This document shows, one piece after another, positions 20,016 through 29,505 of a DNA stretch of 64,000 nucleotides. This stretch comes from Sphingopyxis sp. H053 (GTDB lineage: Bacteria; Pseudomonadota; Alphaproteobacteria; Sphingomonadales; Sphingomonadaceae). Position 1 is the first letter of the stretch; the number at the start of each line of letters is the position of its first letter. The notes under the pieces were generated by a model, which made no database searches, was not told where the DNA came from, and saw nothing but the letters and a program-made list of their open reading frames with translations. The stretch lies in contig NZ_LNRU01000003.1 of NCBI RefSeq assembly GCF_001468225.1, positions 62,001-126,000 on the forward strand, read 5' to 3'. The position numbers and the translations under genes are program-made.

Positions 20016-21023
20016 ATGGAAATTTCGAAACTGTCACCGCTGCCGGATGATGTCGAGCTTCCGCACGATCCTGGGGAAGATCCGCAATGGCAGGAAAGCA
20101 TTGTCCTTGGCTGGGCCGATCCCTCCCAGGAAATCGGCGGCTTCATCCGGATCGGCCATCAACCGAACCTCGGCCTTACCCGGTCCTGCTTTGGCGTGAC
20201 CTCGCGTAACGGGCTCAACTATTCCCGCACAGCTGAAGGGCTTCCCCTTCGCGAAGCCGACCGGTCCGTCGACACGTTCCATGCCGATGGTTTCCAGTCC
20301 GCCACATTCGGCGTCCGCTCAAGCCGGTGGCGTGCCAGCGACGAGAATGTCGATCTCGATATCCAGGTCCGCGATGTGCACGCACCCTATGATTTCTGGG
20401 ACCTCACTGGCATGCGGAACGAAACGAGCCGCGTGATGGCAGCCAATCATCTCCAGGCCGGCGGCACTTTTTCCGGGTCCGTTCGGATCGGCGACGAGCC
20501 CGAGCGCGCCATTTCGGGCTTTACCTATCGCGACCATAGCTGGGGCCCACGGCACATGGATAACCCCAATGCCGACATGTATGCCGCCTGGTGGCTCGTG
20601 GGCTCGCTTGGTGAGGATTTTTCTTTTGGCTTCGGCGGCGGGCGTATGCGCTCCGGGCTCGAAAGTCTTTTCGGCTATATCGTAAAGGATGGCGAAGTGG
20701 ACACCGCCGTGATCGAGGATGCGTCCGTGCTGATGGCATTTGACGGGCTATCCAATCGGGGCGGAACCGTCGTGGCCGTTTCGGAAAAATTTGGCCGGCT
20801 GACGTTCGAGGCCGAAGGATATGGCAATGTCTGGCTGGAACTTGGTCAGAAGCATTTCGAGATGGCGATGCCATGCACAATACGTTGCGGCAATCGCACG
20901 GGCGGTGGCCTCATCGACACGATCTTGAACCCACGCAATGGGACCGATCGTCCGACCTTCGTGGCGAGCGGCAGACTCGACAACGGTCTTTACCGCAGCC
21001 GGGCCGGGTTGAATCATCCATGA
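20016..21023 (+). CDS. AttH/CrtC-like (DUF7064/7065-like) protein, paralogue 2
   Basis: 335 residues, cytoplasmic by sequence. It keeps the family marks PQWQESIVLGW, EIGGFIRIGHQPN near the N-terminus and SGFTYRDHSWGPRHMDN in the middle. The fit with the paralogues at 17366 and 22190 is over the whole length, though identity looks moderate. It is followed by an APH-fold kinase whose ATG overlaps its stop (ATGA), the tightest of the three lipocalin-like/kinase pairings and the best sign that the two act together. Function not established; a ligand-binding or hydratase/isomerase role on a hydrophobic substrate is a guess from the AttH/CrtC resemblance. Confidence 0.75.
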   Translation: MEISKLSPLPDDVELPHDPGEDPQWQESIVLGWADPSQEIGGFIRIGHQPNLGLTRSCFGVTSRNGLNYSRTAEGLPLREADRSVDTFHADGFQSATFGVRSSRWRASDENVDLDIQVRDVHAPYDFWDLTGMRNETSRVMAANHLQAGGTFSGSVRIGDEPERAISGFTYRDHSWGPRHMDNPNADMYAAWWLVGSLGEDFSFGFGGGRMRSGLESLFGYIVKDGEVDTAVIEDASVLMAFDGLSNRGGTVVAVSEKFGRLTFEAEGYGNVWLELGQKHFEMAMPCTIRCGNRTGGGLIDTILNPRNGTDRPTFVASGRLDNGLYRSRAGLNHP

Positions 21024-22150
21024 GCGGCTCGCAGACGATCGACCGCGAGGCGATGCGGAAAGGCCTTCAGGCCTGGTTGCGGCAGAAATTCGCCGATCTG
21101 GGCGACCTGACCTTGTCGCCCCTGCGTTTTCCCAGCGGCACGGGTAATTCCGCTGAAACGATGTTCGCTACCATGGCTTATGAAGCCGATGGCGAACATC
21201 GTGAACGCGCACTCGTCATCAGGCGACAACTCGCCGGGACGGACCTCTTCCTGGACGCCGATATCAGGCTGCCGCACCGGATGATGGAGGCGCTCGCGCT
21301 CCACCCCCATATTCCTGCCCCGCGCGCGCTCGGTGTCGAACCCGACCCGGCGCCGATAGGGAGCCCCTTCCTCGTGATGGAGGCGATCGAAGGACGGGTC
21401 GTTGACCAGGTGCCGAATTATAACGTCGAAGGGTGGCTCGCCGATTTGCCGATCGAACAGCGACGCGAGATATGGCTGCGAGCGATCGCAACGCTGGCGC
21501 GGCTCCACCGGATCGACTGGCGGCAAGGCTTTTCCTTTTTGGACGACAGCCAGCGGGGCGAACCCGGCATCGATCAGTTCCTTGCCTGGACCAGAGACTG
21601 GTATATCTGGGCCAAGGCTGGTCGCCGGCTCGAAGTTGCCGACGCCGCCCTCGACTATCTCATGGCAAACAAGCCCCGGGACACCGATGTCAGCGTCCTG
21701 TGGGGCGATCCGACACCTGCGAATATGATGTTCGGACCCGACCTCAGCGTAGCAGCCCTGATCGACTTCGAAATGGCTTCCCTCGGTCCCGGCGAAGCAG
21801 ATCTCGCGTGGTGGCTCGAGGCCGAGGAAAATTTCTCGACGCTGTCGGGGGTAGCGCGGCTCGAGGGTCTGCCAAGCCGCGCCGAGATCATCGCCCATTA
21901 CGAAGCCGAACGCGGTCGGCCGGTTGCCGATCTGGACTATTATTCGATGCTCGCCTGGTTCCGCATGAACATCGTGGGAATTCGCTTCTCGGATCGCCTC
22001 GTCGGCGAAGGGCGGATGCCAGCGGGGACGGACGTGCTGACAAACAATCCCGCGACGATGCTGATGGCGCGCAAACTCGGTATGCCGGACGCATCGCCGG
22101 GCGAAGGTTTCATGGCGATGGTCAATGGCATGGCCGGTGCGGGGGCGTGA
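21020..22150 (+). CDS. APH-fold phosphotransferase (kinase 4), variant catalytic loop
   Basis: About 376 residues. The fold is recognisable from SPLRFPSGTGNSAETMFATM (N-terminal nucleotide-binding strands), SVLWGDPTPANMMFG (catalytic loop) and ALIDFEMASLGPGEADLAWW (metal Asp). The usual His of the HGD loop is Trp here; the catalytic Asp and the following Asn are kept, so activity is still plausible. The start overlaps the stop of the AttH/CrtC-like gene, so the two are translationally coupled. 39 bp downstream begins the third AttH/CrtC-like gene, making a three-gene operon. It is more LvaA-like (GTGN loop) than the kinases at 12291, 18496 and 23388. Confidence 0.82.
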   Translation: MSGSQTIDREAMRKGLQAWLRQKFADLGDLTLSPLRFPSGTGNSAETMFATMAYEADGEHRERALVIRRQLAGTDLFLDADIRLPHRMMEALALHPHIPAPRALGVEPDPAPIGSPFLVMEAIEGRVVDQVPNYNVEGWLADLPIEQRREIWLRAIATLARLHRIDWRQGFSFLDDSQRGEPGIDQFLAWTRDWYIWAKAGRRLEVADAALDYLMANKPRDTDVSVLWGDPTPANMMFGPDLSVAALIDFEMASLGPGEADLAWWLEAEENFSTLSGVARLEGLPSRAEIIAHYEAERGRPVADLDYYSMLAWFRMNIVGIRFSDRLVGEGRMPAGTDVLTNNPATMLMARKLGMPDASPGEGFMAMVNGMAGAGA

Positions 22151-22189
22151 TCTTTAGTCATTACAAACAGAAAAGAAGGGATTGAGGTA

Positions 22190-23191
22190 ATGGAAGCCGT
22201 GTTCTCGGATCATTGGGATTGCCCGCACCAGTTCAGCGACGAACCTAGCTGGCAGGAGAGCGATTGCTACTGGTTCTATGATGTCAAATTGGGCGTGGGA
22301 GGCTTCCATCGCATCGGCCAGAAGCCGAACAAGGGCACCGGCCAGCTGATGCTGTTCGTCTTCAAGACGGGCGGTGAACGATTTGTCCTCAACAGCGCCC
22401 CGCGCAACGAGGTACAATTGGGTGCGGACGCGCGCCAGTCCCGCAAGCAGGTCGTTGGCAGCCACACGGCCGAGGCTCTCGGCGACGGCAGGATGCGCTA
22501 CACTTGGGACGAGCCTGAGTCTTCGGCTGATATCGAATTCTACGAGAGCTTCTATACACCGCGCAACTGGCCGTCGGGCAAGAATACAGAGCATTTCGAA
22601 GAAGCTACCAATTCCGATGGTCACCTCGAATGCGGCGGCCGCATTCGCGGGAAAGTCCGAATTGGCGACAATGAATATGAAATTGACGCTTTTGCCCATC
22701 GCGACCGGTCATGGGGGAAGCGAAGCGACAGCGCGCCCATGATGCACCGATATCGCATGTACACCGGCACCTGTGGTTCCGAACTCAGCTTCGCGGGCTT
22801 CTTTCTCGATTTCAACGAAACGACCCCGATGACAATGGGCTTCGTCGATCGCAACGGCAAGCAGGAGGCGATCACCAACCTGCGGGTTGCCGTGACCTTT
22901 GATTATGATGGCCTGACCCCGCTCGGGAGCATCGGCATCATGACGCTTGAGTCCGGCGAGCAGCTCAGGATCGAATCCAAGGTCGTTCAGGGGTTCCTCA
23001 CACCTCTGCCGGCGATGGGCACATTCTCGCAGGACAATATCTCGACCTTTGAATATGGCGGGAAAACAGGGTTCGTCGATCTCGAAATGTGTACGAATCC
23101 TGGCCGGGGTTCATATATCCCGAACCAGGCGGACGTCAGTTTTCTTGCGATTGCCGAGGGGCTCAGCAAGGCCGAGGATTATATTATTTGA
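22190..23191 (+). CDS. AttH/CrtC-like (DUF7064/7065-like) protein, paralogue 3
   Basis: 333 residues. PSWQESDCYWF and VGGFHRIGQKPN near the N-terminus and DAFAHRDRSWGKRSDSAP in the middle match the paralogues at 17366 and 20016. The third copy differs most in the central motif: HRDRSWGKR instead of YRDHxxGPR. It is the last gene of the operon with paralogue 2 and kinase 4. A convergent kinase/TonB-receptor operon ends 196 bp downstream, so again an APH-fold kinase is next door. No signal peptide or membrane segments. Function unknown, as for the others. Confidence 0.75.
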   Translation: MEAVFSDHWDCPHQFSDEPSWQESDCYWFYDVKLGVGGFHRIGQKPNKGTGQLMLFVFKTGGERFVLNSAPRNEVQLGADARQSRKQVVGSHTAEALGDGRMRYTWDEPESSADIEFYESFYTPRNWPSGKNTEHFEEATNSDGHLECGGRIRGKVRIGDNEYEIDAFAHRDRSWGKRSDSAPMMHRYRMYTGTCGSELSFAGFFLDFNETTPMTMGFVDRNGKQEAITNLRVAVTFDYDGLTPLGSIGIMTLESGEQLRIESKVVQGFLTPLPAMGTFSQDNISTFEYGGKTGFVDLEMCTNPGRGSYIPNQADVSFLAIAEGLSKAEDYII

Positions 23192-23203
23192 ATCGACGTG
23201 GGT

Positions 23204-23330
23204 TGCCGGCGCCCGGAAAAGGCGCCGGCACGGCGACGCCCAGCCGGCAATCGCGTTTGAGAATGCGCGAAAGTGCCGGACCCGATGCTAATGATAGAGG
23301 GGCCGCGCAGCTGGCAAGCTGCGCGACCCC
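23204..23330. terminator. Two hairpins between convergent operons
   Basis: TGCCGGCGCC (23204-23213) pairs perfectly with GGCGCCGGCA (23221-23230). A second stem, CGCGCAGCT with AGCTGCGCG and flanking GGGG/CCCC, spans about 23298-23330. Both lie between convergent genes and probably end or stabilise the two transcripts; neither has a U-tract on the plus strand. Confidence 0.5.
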
Positions 23331-23387
23331 TGTCCATTGTGTTGCTTCTCGGGCCGGGTGCTGTCCGCCATGCCCCGATCCGCGGCG

Positions 23388-24485
23388 TCAATCGCCGTAT
23401 ATGCGTTTCGCGTTGGCGAGTTCGGCATGAAGGTGGGCGAGATAATAGGTCCAGACCTGTTCGAAGGCTGGCTGGAAGCTCCGCCCCGATAGCAGGATGC
23501 ACTGCGTCTTGAAGAGAGGAAACAGTTTGAAAAAGTCATAATGTTCCGCCGGAGCGCCGGCCTCTTCCTCGAACCGAGCAAGATATTCTGCCTCGGTCGG
23601 TGTCCCGTCGACATGCTTGTCGAGCTGTTTCATCGTCTCGGTGAGGAAGACGATGAGCGCAAGGTCGGCCTCATTATGGCCGAGATAGGCGAGTTCCCAA
23701 TCGAGCACCGCCGCAAGCCGCCCGTCGCGAAACATCACATTCGCGATCTGGGAATCGCCTTGTACAAGCGTTCCCTCGCGAACGGCTGGCTGGTGCGCGA
23801 CCATCCAGCGGTGAGCCTCGACGATGGGCTCGAGCTTCGGATCGTCCGGCTCGGAGCTTAGCCTTGCTTCCGCGAGGAACCAGTTGAGTTCGCGTTCGAT
23901 ATCGGTTTCACCGCTGCCGCGCGCGAGCAGATGCGGCAGTTCGTCGCGTCCGATCGCCTCGCGGCGTAGGCGACCATGGAAGCCAGCGGCTTCAAGCATC
24001 ATCGCCTTGCGCGCTTCCGGACTGACGTCGGCGAGCGGTCCCTTGGAGTACATTGCGGACGCGGGAGGCGTGCCCTCGATCCGCGCCATGACGAAGGACG
24101 GATAGCCGACAGCCGAACCGTCCGCGTCAAGCCATAGCGGCTCGGGCACGGGCAGACCGCGCTTGTATGCCGCGACGAGAGTCAGGAACTCGTCAGAAAA
24201 GCTCTTCTGCTTGATCATGGTCGTGCCAGGTGCGTAACGCGCGACCATGTCTTCCCGGCGACGCTCGCCGCTCCGCCCGAACTCGGCCGTGAACAACAGA
24301 ATGCCGTTGCTGGCACCGGATGATTGCGGGACAATGAAATTGCTGAGCGTGACGGGGCCTTCGATGCCGGGCTGCGCAGCAATGAAGGCTGCCAGCCGAT
24401 CTGCGTCAATTTCCGGGTAGCCCGACTTCGCAGCCGCGACCGACTTGTCGTAGAACCCCTGCAATTCTTCAGTTTCCGCACTCAT
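23388..24485 (-). CDS. APH-fold phosphotransferase (kinase 5), variant catalytic loop
   Basis: 365 residues. GTLVQGDSQIANVMF is the catalytic loop, with Gln in place of the His of HGD, and AAVLDWELAYLGHNEADLAL carries the metal Asp. VTLSNFIVPQSSGASNGILL replaces the usual nucleotide loop, as in the kinases at 12291 and 18496. It follows TonB receptor 2 on the same strand after 68 bp, repeating the receptor-kinase order seen at 12291-15832. The convergent neighbour is AttH/CrtC-like paralogue 3. The shared arrangement suggests a kinase acting on a molecule delivered by the receptor, after conversion in the cell. Substrate unknown. Confidence 0.82.
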   Translation of the reverse strand: MSAETEELQGFYDKSVAAAKSGYPEIDADRLAAFIAAQPGIEGPVTLSNFIVPQSSGASNGILLFTAEFGRSGERRREDMVARYAPGTTMIKQKSFSDEFLTLVAAYKRGLPVPEPLWLDADGSAVGYPSFVMARIEGTPPASAMYSKGPLADVSPEARKAMMLEAAGFHGRLRREAIGRDELPHLLARGSGETDIERELNWFLAEARLSSEPDDPKLEPIVEAHRWMVAHQPAVREGTLVQGDSQIANVMFRDGRLAAVLDWELAYLGHNEADLALIVFLTETMKQLDKHVDGTPTEAEYLARFEEEAGAPAEHYDFFKLFPLFKTQCILLSGRSFQPAFEQVWTYYLAHLHAELANAKRIYGD

Positions 24486-24553
24486 TTCAAATCAACTTTC
24501 CGTGTTCAATATTCTTCGGCGACGGGCCGGCCCGCAGGCCGGCCCTTGGTGCC

Positions 24554-26794
24554 TCAGCGGATTTTCAGTGCCAGTTCCACACCATAAGTGCGTGGCGGAT
24601 TATAGACCCCCGTGACCCCATTGAGCTGCACCACAGTCCCCTGGATATAATTTGTCTTGGTGATGTTCCGGACAAAGCCACGTACGGTGACCAAATCATT
24701 GGGTTCGTACGTCACGAATGCATTATACAGTTCATAGGCCTTCTGCCGCAGCGAGGGATCATTATATTCGCGGAGGCGGTATCCGCTTGTGAAATAGGCC
24801 TCGCCGCGAAGCGTGATCTTGCCCGAACCGACGGGAAATTCGAGTTGCGTGCCGATCGTACCGGACGCACCCGGAGCCTTGTTGAGAGCCCGTCCCGCCA
24901 AATCGGTACCATCGGGCTCGCCAAAGATCGCGCCACCCGTCGACAGGAAGCGCTTATATTCGCTGTGTACGAAGCTCGCGTTGCCATCGAAGCTCAGCAT
25001 ATCATTGACCTGCAGCCGCCCGTCGATGTCCAGCCCGTAGATCTCGCTTTTCGGAGCGCCTACGACATTGGTCCCGAATATCGTCGACTGCTCGACCGAG
25101 ATATTCTTGTAATCATAGTAGAAGGCCGAGAGGTTGAGCGTCGCACGCCTGTCAAGAAACCGCGTCTTGAGTCCCGTCTCGATGGCGTTGACCGTTTCCG
25201 GTTTATACTGATTGCCGCAGGTACTGTTGGAAAAGCCGCCGGACTTGTACCCACGCGACAGCTGCCCATAGGCCATGACATCGTCCGACAGATCATGCTG
25301 CAGGCCTATGCGTCCCGTAGCCGACCAGTCGGTCACGCGCTGAAGCGGTGCGCCCGGACTGCAATCGGTCTGAACGACCGTGCCGCCGGGAAGCTGGAAC
25401 GTCACCAACAGATCATTTTGCGACCGCTCGTAAAGACCCCGGACGCCACCAAACAGCCGGGTAGCGTCGCTCACGCTGATCGTGGCATCTGCGAATATGG
25501 AGGCGCTTTCGCGCTTCGAGCGGCCGTTGGACACACGGATGAGTGCGGACGGGCTGCCAAGCAGCCGTCCGTCGAGGGTAACTGAGCCGGTCGTTCGGTT
25601 GATTTCATTATAGTAAAAGGCCCCCACCAGCCAGTCCACCGGCCCACTGTCGCCCTTGAGGTTGAATTCCTGTGAGAAGGTCGAAACCCGGACACCCTGG
25701 GCGATCGGAATGGTCAGATTTGCAAAGATCGGGTCATTCGGATTTCCTTGCGCCAACGAGTCCAGCGAATTGTAATTGACGCGCAGGCGAGAAGCGCCGG
25801 TGATCGAGACAAGATTTACGTTGCCGCCGAGATCGAACGTGTTTTTCAGCGATGCGAGCGCGATGGACCGATTGCCGTCAAAAATGAGCGGTGAGTTCAA
25901 CCGGCGAGGGGTGACGATCGTATCCTGGATCGGCAAGGACAGGCGGTTGAGGTCATAGGGCTGACGCACCGGGCCGTTGCTGGCTTCGCGCCGGTAGGTC
26001 AGGCGCGCTTCCATATCCCACCCCGGCGACACGTCGGCGTCGATACCGAAACGGCCACCGATGTAGCGCAGATCGTCGAGATCCTGGCCGGTCTGGAGAT
26101 TCTTGACATAGCCATCGCGTTGGCCACCTTCGATGTAGAGCCGCGCGCGCACTCCGTCGCTAAGCGGGCCGCTGACATAAGCCGAGCCTTTGAGGTCGTC
26201 ATAATTCCCGTAGCCCGCCGTAACGCCCGCTTCGAACTCGCGGGTAGGCGCCGCCGATATGAAGTTGACGATACCCGCCGTGGAATTCTTGCCGTAAAGT
26301 GTCCCTTGCGGGCCACGCAGCACTTCGATCCCGCCAAGGTCGAACTGGCCGAGGCCAGCGCCCTGAGGGCTCGAAAGATAGACGCCGTCGAGATGCAAGG
26401 AGACCGAATTTTCGCCCGCGCCGGTCGTGAAGGTGGTGCCGACGCCGCGAATGGAAATGTTGGAGTTGCCGGAAACAGGGTCGAACTTGAGGCCCGCAAC
26501 CGCCCCCTGAAGCTCTTCAAGACCGCCAATCTGGCGATCCTCGATCATGCCCGCGTCGAGCGCGTTAATTACTGCAGGAACATCTTGGAGATTCTGGGAC
26601 CGCTTCTGAGCTGTCACAATAATTTCGTTTAGCCCCGTCGAACTTCCATCGGTGTTGGCCGAGGCATCACGGCTTGCTGGCGCCTCGCTTCCCTCGGTAG
26701 TGTCAGCCGCGCTGGCAGACGTCGATACACCGAGCATGATGCCCGCCATTGCCAACGCGGACACTGTGGCAAGCTGGTTTGATCGATTAATCAC
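24554..26794 (-). CDS. TonB-dependent outer-membrane receptor 2
   Basis: 746 residues. A signal peptide (ATVSALAMAGIMLGVSTSAS) is followed by the plug motif GLNEIIVTAQKRSQNLQDVP, VLRGPQGTLYGKNSTAGIVN and a barrel ending LALKIR. Like receptor 1 it lacks a signalling extension. It leads an operon with the APH-fold kinase at 23388. The pattern makes uptake of an organic substrate more likely than iron uptake, but nothing in the sequence names the ligand. The upstream 300 bp contain AT-rich tracts around 26930-27060 and lead into IS remnants. Confidence 0.93.
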   Translation of the reverse strand: MINRSNQLATVSALAMAGIMLGVSTSASAADTTEGSEAPASRDASANTDGSSTGLNEIIVTAQKRSQNLQDVPAVINALDAGMIEDRQIGGLEELQGAVAGLKFDPVSGNSNISIRGVGTTFTTGAGENSVSLHLDGVYLSSPQGAGLGQFDLGGIEVLRGPQGTLYGKNSTAGIVNFISAAPTREFEAGVTAGYGNYDDLKGSAYVSGPLSDGVRARLYIEGGQRDGYVKNLQTGQDLDDLRYIGGRFGIDADVSPGWDMEARLTYRREASNGPVRQPYDLNRLSLPIQDTIVTPRRLNSPLIFDGNRSIALASLKNTFDLGGNVNLVSITGASRLRVNYNSLDSLAQGNPNDPIFANLTIPIAQGVRVSTFSQEFNLKGDSGPVDWLVGAFYYNEINRTTGSVTLDGRLLGSPSALIRVSNGRSKRESASIFADATISVSDATRLFGGVRGLYERSQNDLLVTFQLPGGTVVQTDCSPGAPLQRVTDWSATGRIGLQHDLSDDVMAYGQLSRGYKSGGFSNSTCGNQYKPETVNAIETGLKTRFLDRRATLNLSAFYYDYKNISVEQSTIFGTNVVGAPKSEIYGLDIDGRLQVNDMLSFDGNASFVHSEYKRFLSTGGAIFGEPDGTDLAGRALNKAPGASGTIGTQLEFPVGSGKITLRGEAYFTSGYRLREYNDPSLRQKAYELYNAFVTYEPNDLVTVRGFVRNITKTNYIQGTVVQLNGVTGVYNPPRTYGVELALKIR

Positions 26795-27219
26795 TTCAGT
26801 CTCTCCCTTCCCATTCGCGCGTCTCGGCGCGCATCCTTATTTTTGCGGGCTGTGATCTTTGAGGCGCAGACATGCAGCGTGCCCAGCGGCTAAGCGGTAG
26901 GCGCCGCACACACGGCTAAAATCTTCAAAAATATATGATTTTCCATCCTCCCGTCGACTAGCTCAAGCCAGCCCCGAAACCCGCATAGTTTCAACTGGTC
27001 TGCGCCAGCATTCAGGCATAAATCCCCCAAGTGGTCATAATTGTCAATATAATAACGTTTTCGCCCAGTTTACTTTTCAATTCGCCCCTTGAGTTGGGCT
27101 GATTGATCGGAAAATGAAGTTTGATCGCAACCCCGCAAAGCGCTCGATCCTGATTTGCCGGCAGACTTGTCCGCGCCGGAAACGCAGCATCCGCCACATC
27201 AGAAATGGCGACACGCCGC

Positions 27220-27480
27220 TAAGAGGGACCTGGGCCGGCAAGATCGGGACCTTGGCAAAGCAGTTGTTACGGCTCGACCTGATGCTGCTCGATAAGCTTG
27301 GATATCCGCCCTTCAGACGAAGGGAGGGCGCTGCTCCCTCTGATCAGCAAGGCCTATGAGCGCTTCAGTGTGCACATCACTACAAACCCCGCGTTAGCAG
27401 ACTGGCCCATCATCTTCGGTGATCCCAAGATGACTACGGCGCTGCTCGACCGCGCGATCTCGTCAGGACCGGGGAGGAAA
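27220..27480 (+). pseudogene. IS21 istB remnant (ATPase helper, frameshifted)
   Basis: Two frames give an interrupted IstB C-terminal half. GKIGTLAKQLLRLDLMLLDK LGYPPF reads in one frame (from about 27234); LISKAYERFSVHITTNPALA then [20 protein letters not shown] read in another. These match the istB fragment at 29022-29345, where the text is intact. The shift lies near 27318. No istA is present. The piece is a decayed IS21 copy marking the end of region I. Confidence 0.75.
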
Positions 27481-27722
27481 GCCAGCGATGTCAAACGGCC
27501 CTTTAATTGCGGGTTTCTGTCAAGCCTGTGTATTGATCCGAACCGGGGTCATGGTCCTTTTCGAGGTCATGGCCTCATGATGATGTCCGGGTCGGGTGCC
27601 TCAACGTGCGCAACGCGGTCCTGGAAGTCCGCAGCCGTTTGAACGAGGTCACCGCAACCACCGTCCCGGTGGATCATCACAGGTCTGGCGTCAGTCCTGC
27701 AATTTCAGGGTAGGTATGACGG
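27481..27722. other. IS scar sequence, no gene
   Basis: About 240 bp between the istB remnant and the IS110 stop. No coding signal is convincing. It probably holds the IS110 3' non-coding end (region around 27540-27720) and target DNA. The exact element end could not be set by eye. Confidence 0.4.
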
Positions 27723-28748
27723 TCAGGCAGGCCGTTTCCCCCATTCGAACTCGGTTCCATCCACCCAGATGCAATGAAGGATGATAGCGAGTTTTCGGGC
27801 AACGGCGACCTGCGCTTTCTTCATGCCACTTCGCTTTGCAAGCCGCAGCCCCCACGCCTTAAGCGAGCACCACCGCTTGGTTCGATGAAGCAGCACGCTG
27901 GCCGCCTCGAACAAATAGGTGCGCAACAGCCGGTCGCCCCAGCGCGAGACTTTTCCCGTTACGTCCATTTCACCCGATTGCTTTCGGCGGGGCGTGAGCC
28001 CGAGATAAGCGCCGACCTTTGCCGCATTCTGGAAGCGCGTCGGGTCGTCGATCGTGTGACGATATGTCAGGGCCGTGACGACGCCAATGCCTGGCACGGT
28101 CATCAGCCGCCGCGTCGTTTCATCCTCACGCGCAAGCTGGCGAATGGTTCGATCGATCCTTTCCAGCTCGCCGCAGGTTTGCTTGTGCACGGATAGCAGC
28201 GGGCGAAGAATGGAGCCGAGAGCATGGCCATCGGCGATGAGGTCGTTGACCCGCCGTTGGAACTGCCCGCCGGCTGCGCGTGGAAAGAGCAAGCCGCATT
28301 CCTTAAGCATAGAGCGCATCTGATTTTCCAGATCGCGTCGGACTCGCACCAATCGGGATCGACACACGAGGATGGATCGCGCAGTCTGGCTTTCCTCGCT
28401 CTTGACGGCAACCTCTCGATACCAGCCGACTCGGACGAGTTCCGCCAGGCCTCGAGCATCATTCTCGTCGCTCTTGTTCATGCGAACGGACAGGGCCGCA
28501 TGGGCGTGACGCGCATCGATGCAGACCACGGGCAAACCGGTGCGCTTGAGTTCATGCCAGAGCCAGCTCGACATGGCGCCAGTTTCAAGACCGACGCGTT
28601 CGGCATTGGGAGCTTTCCTGGAGATGACCGCCGCCAGCACGCCCGGATCGGATTTCACCCGGCCCTGGTGAATGGGCCGTCCTGCCTCATCGACGATGCA
28701 AATCGACGTTTCCTTTTGCGACACGTCCAGTCCGACATAGTGCTTCAT
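27723..28748 (-). mobile_element. IS110 family transposase
   Basis: 341 residues, apparently intact. [19 protein letters not shown] starts the DEDD (RuvC-like) domain, with VGLETGAMS and [19 protein letters not shown] holding further acidic residues. [20 protein letters not shown] and [20 protein letters not shown] are the C-terminal Transposase_20 motifs with the conserved region typical of IS110. IS110 elements use a bridge RNA from non-coding ends; here the 3' flank (27480-27720) and 5' flank (28750-28840) are candidates. It lies inside or next to an IS21 relic. A second, different IS110 copy is at 55554. Confidence 0.93.
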
Positions 28749-28840
28749 GGCGATGCTCCTCCGTTACGATGATTTCTCGTACCCTGCAGCTGTCGCGCCC
28801 CAATGGGAACAACGGCAGCAATTACGTCATCGTGTTCAAA

Positions 28841-28897
28841 AGGGACCCCCGATCGGCGTCGAAGAGGGACCCCCGATCGGCGTCGAAGAGGGACCCC
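28841..28897. repeat. 24-bp direct repeats of an IS21 end
   Basis: AGGGACCCCCGATCGGCGTC plus GAAG (24 bp) occurs twice in tandem (28841-28864, 28865-28888), followed by a partial AGGGACCCC (28889-28897). IS21 family ends carry multiple transposase-binding repeats of this kind, and an istB fragment starts 125 bp away. Only two and a half units, so not a CRISPR array. Confidence 0.7.
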
Positions 28898-29021
28898 TTT
28901 TTCGGATATGATGCTGGTTAGTTGAGGGTCGCCTTGCGCTGCGTGCGGCGGAGGGCGGGCGTAGCCCGACCGGAGGCGCGCGCAGCGCAAGATAGATTTT
29001 TGAAGGCGCCGAAGGTGGCGG

Positions 29022-29345
29022 TCAGCTGCGGTTTTTGAAGCACCAGCTGTCGTTGCCCGTCTCGATGATATCGCAGTGGTGGGTGACGCGGTCGAGCAGC
29101 GCCGTAGTCATCTTGGGATCACCGAAGACGGTGGGCCACTCGCCGAAGGCGAGGTTGGTGGTGATGATGACGCTGGTGCGCTCATAAAGCTTGCTGATGA
29201 GGTGGAACAGCAACTGCCCTCCGGAGCGGGCGAACGGCAGATAACCGAGCTCGTCGAGCACGATCAGGTCGAGCCGCGACAGCTGCGCCGCCAGGGTCCC
29301 GCCCTTGCCGATCCGGGTCTCCTCTTCGAGGCGTGTCACCACCCC
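29022..29345 (-). pseudogene. IS21 istB fragment (C-terminal ~105 residues)
   Basis: [40 protein letters not shown] (Walker B), [20 protein letters not shown] and [20 protein letters not shown] are well-kept IstB sequence and end with a normal stop. The N-terminal half with Walker A is missing: upstream of about 29345 the sequence is the truncated SDR gene. So an IS21 end moved in or a deletion joined the two. istB is an AAA+ helper for IS21 transposition and cannot work in this form. Confidence 0.85.
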
Positions 29346-29349
29346 TCCG

Positions 29350-29505
29350 GCGAAGGGAAGATTGCACTTCCGCAAGCGCATCGACACGTCGCGCCGCAAG
29401 GACAACATGGGCGCCTGCGCTCGCCAGCACGGCGGCAAAATGTGCGCCAAAGCCCGACGAAGCACCAGTGACGAGGGCCTTCTTCCCGGAAAGATCGAAG
29501 GTCAT
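29350..29505 (-). pseudogene. SDR N-terminal fragment, truncated by IS21
   Basis: [40 protein letters not shown], then [13 protein letters not shown]: about 50 residues with the SDR NAD(P)-binding motif. Homology stops near 29350, where the istB fragment begins in another frame. The promoter region (29506-29633, AT-rich) is still present. The rest of the gene is not in the window. Confidence 0.8.

Noticed and set aside
7172..24485. Five APH-fold genes as antibiotic-resistance enzymes.
   Set aside because: They are tied to catabolic genes and receptors, and the best-matched one has the hydroxyacyl-CoA kinase motif; no resistance context.
28841..28897. Tandem 24-bp repeats as a possible CRISPR array.
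   Set aside because: There are no spacers, only two and a half units, and they sit beside an istB fragment; they are IS21 end repeats.
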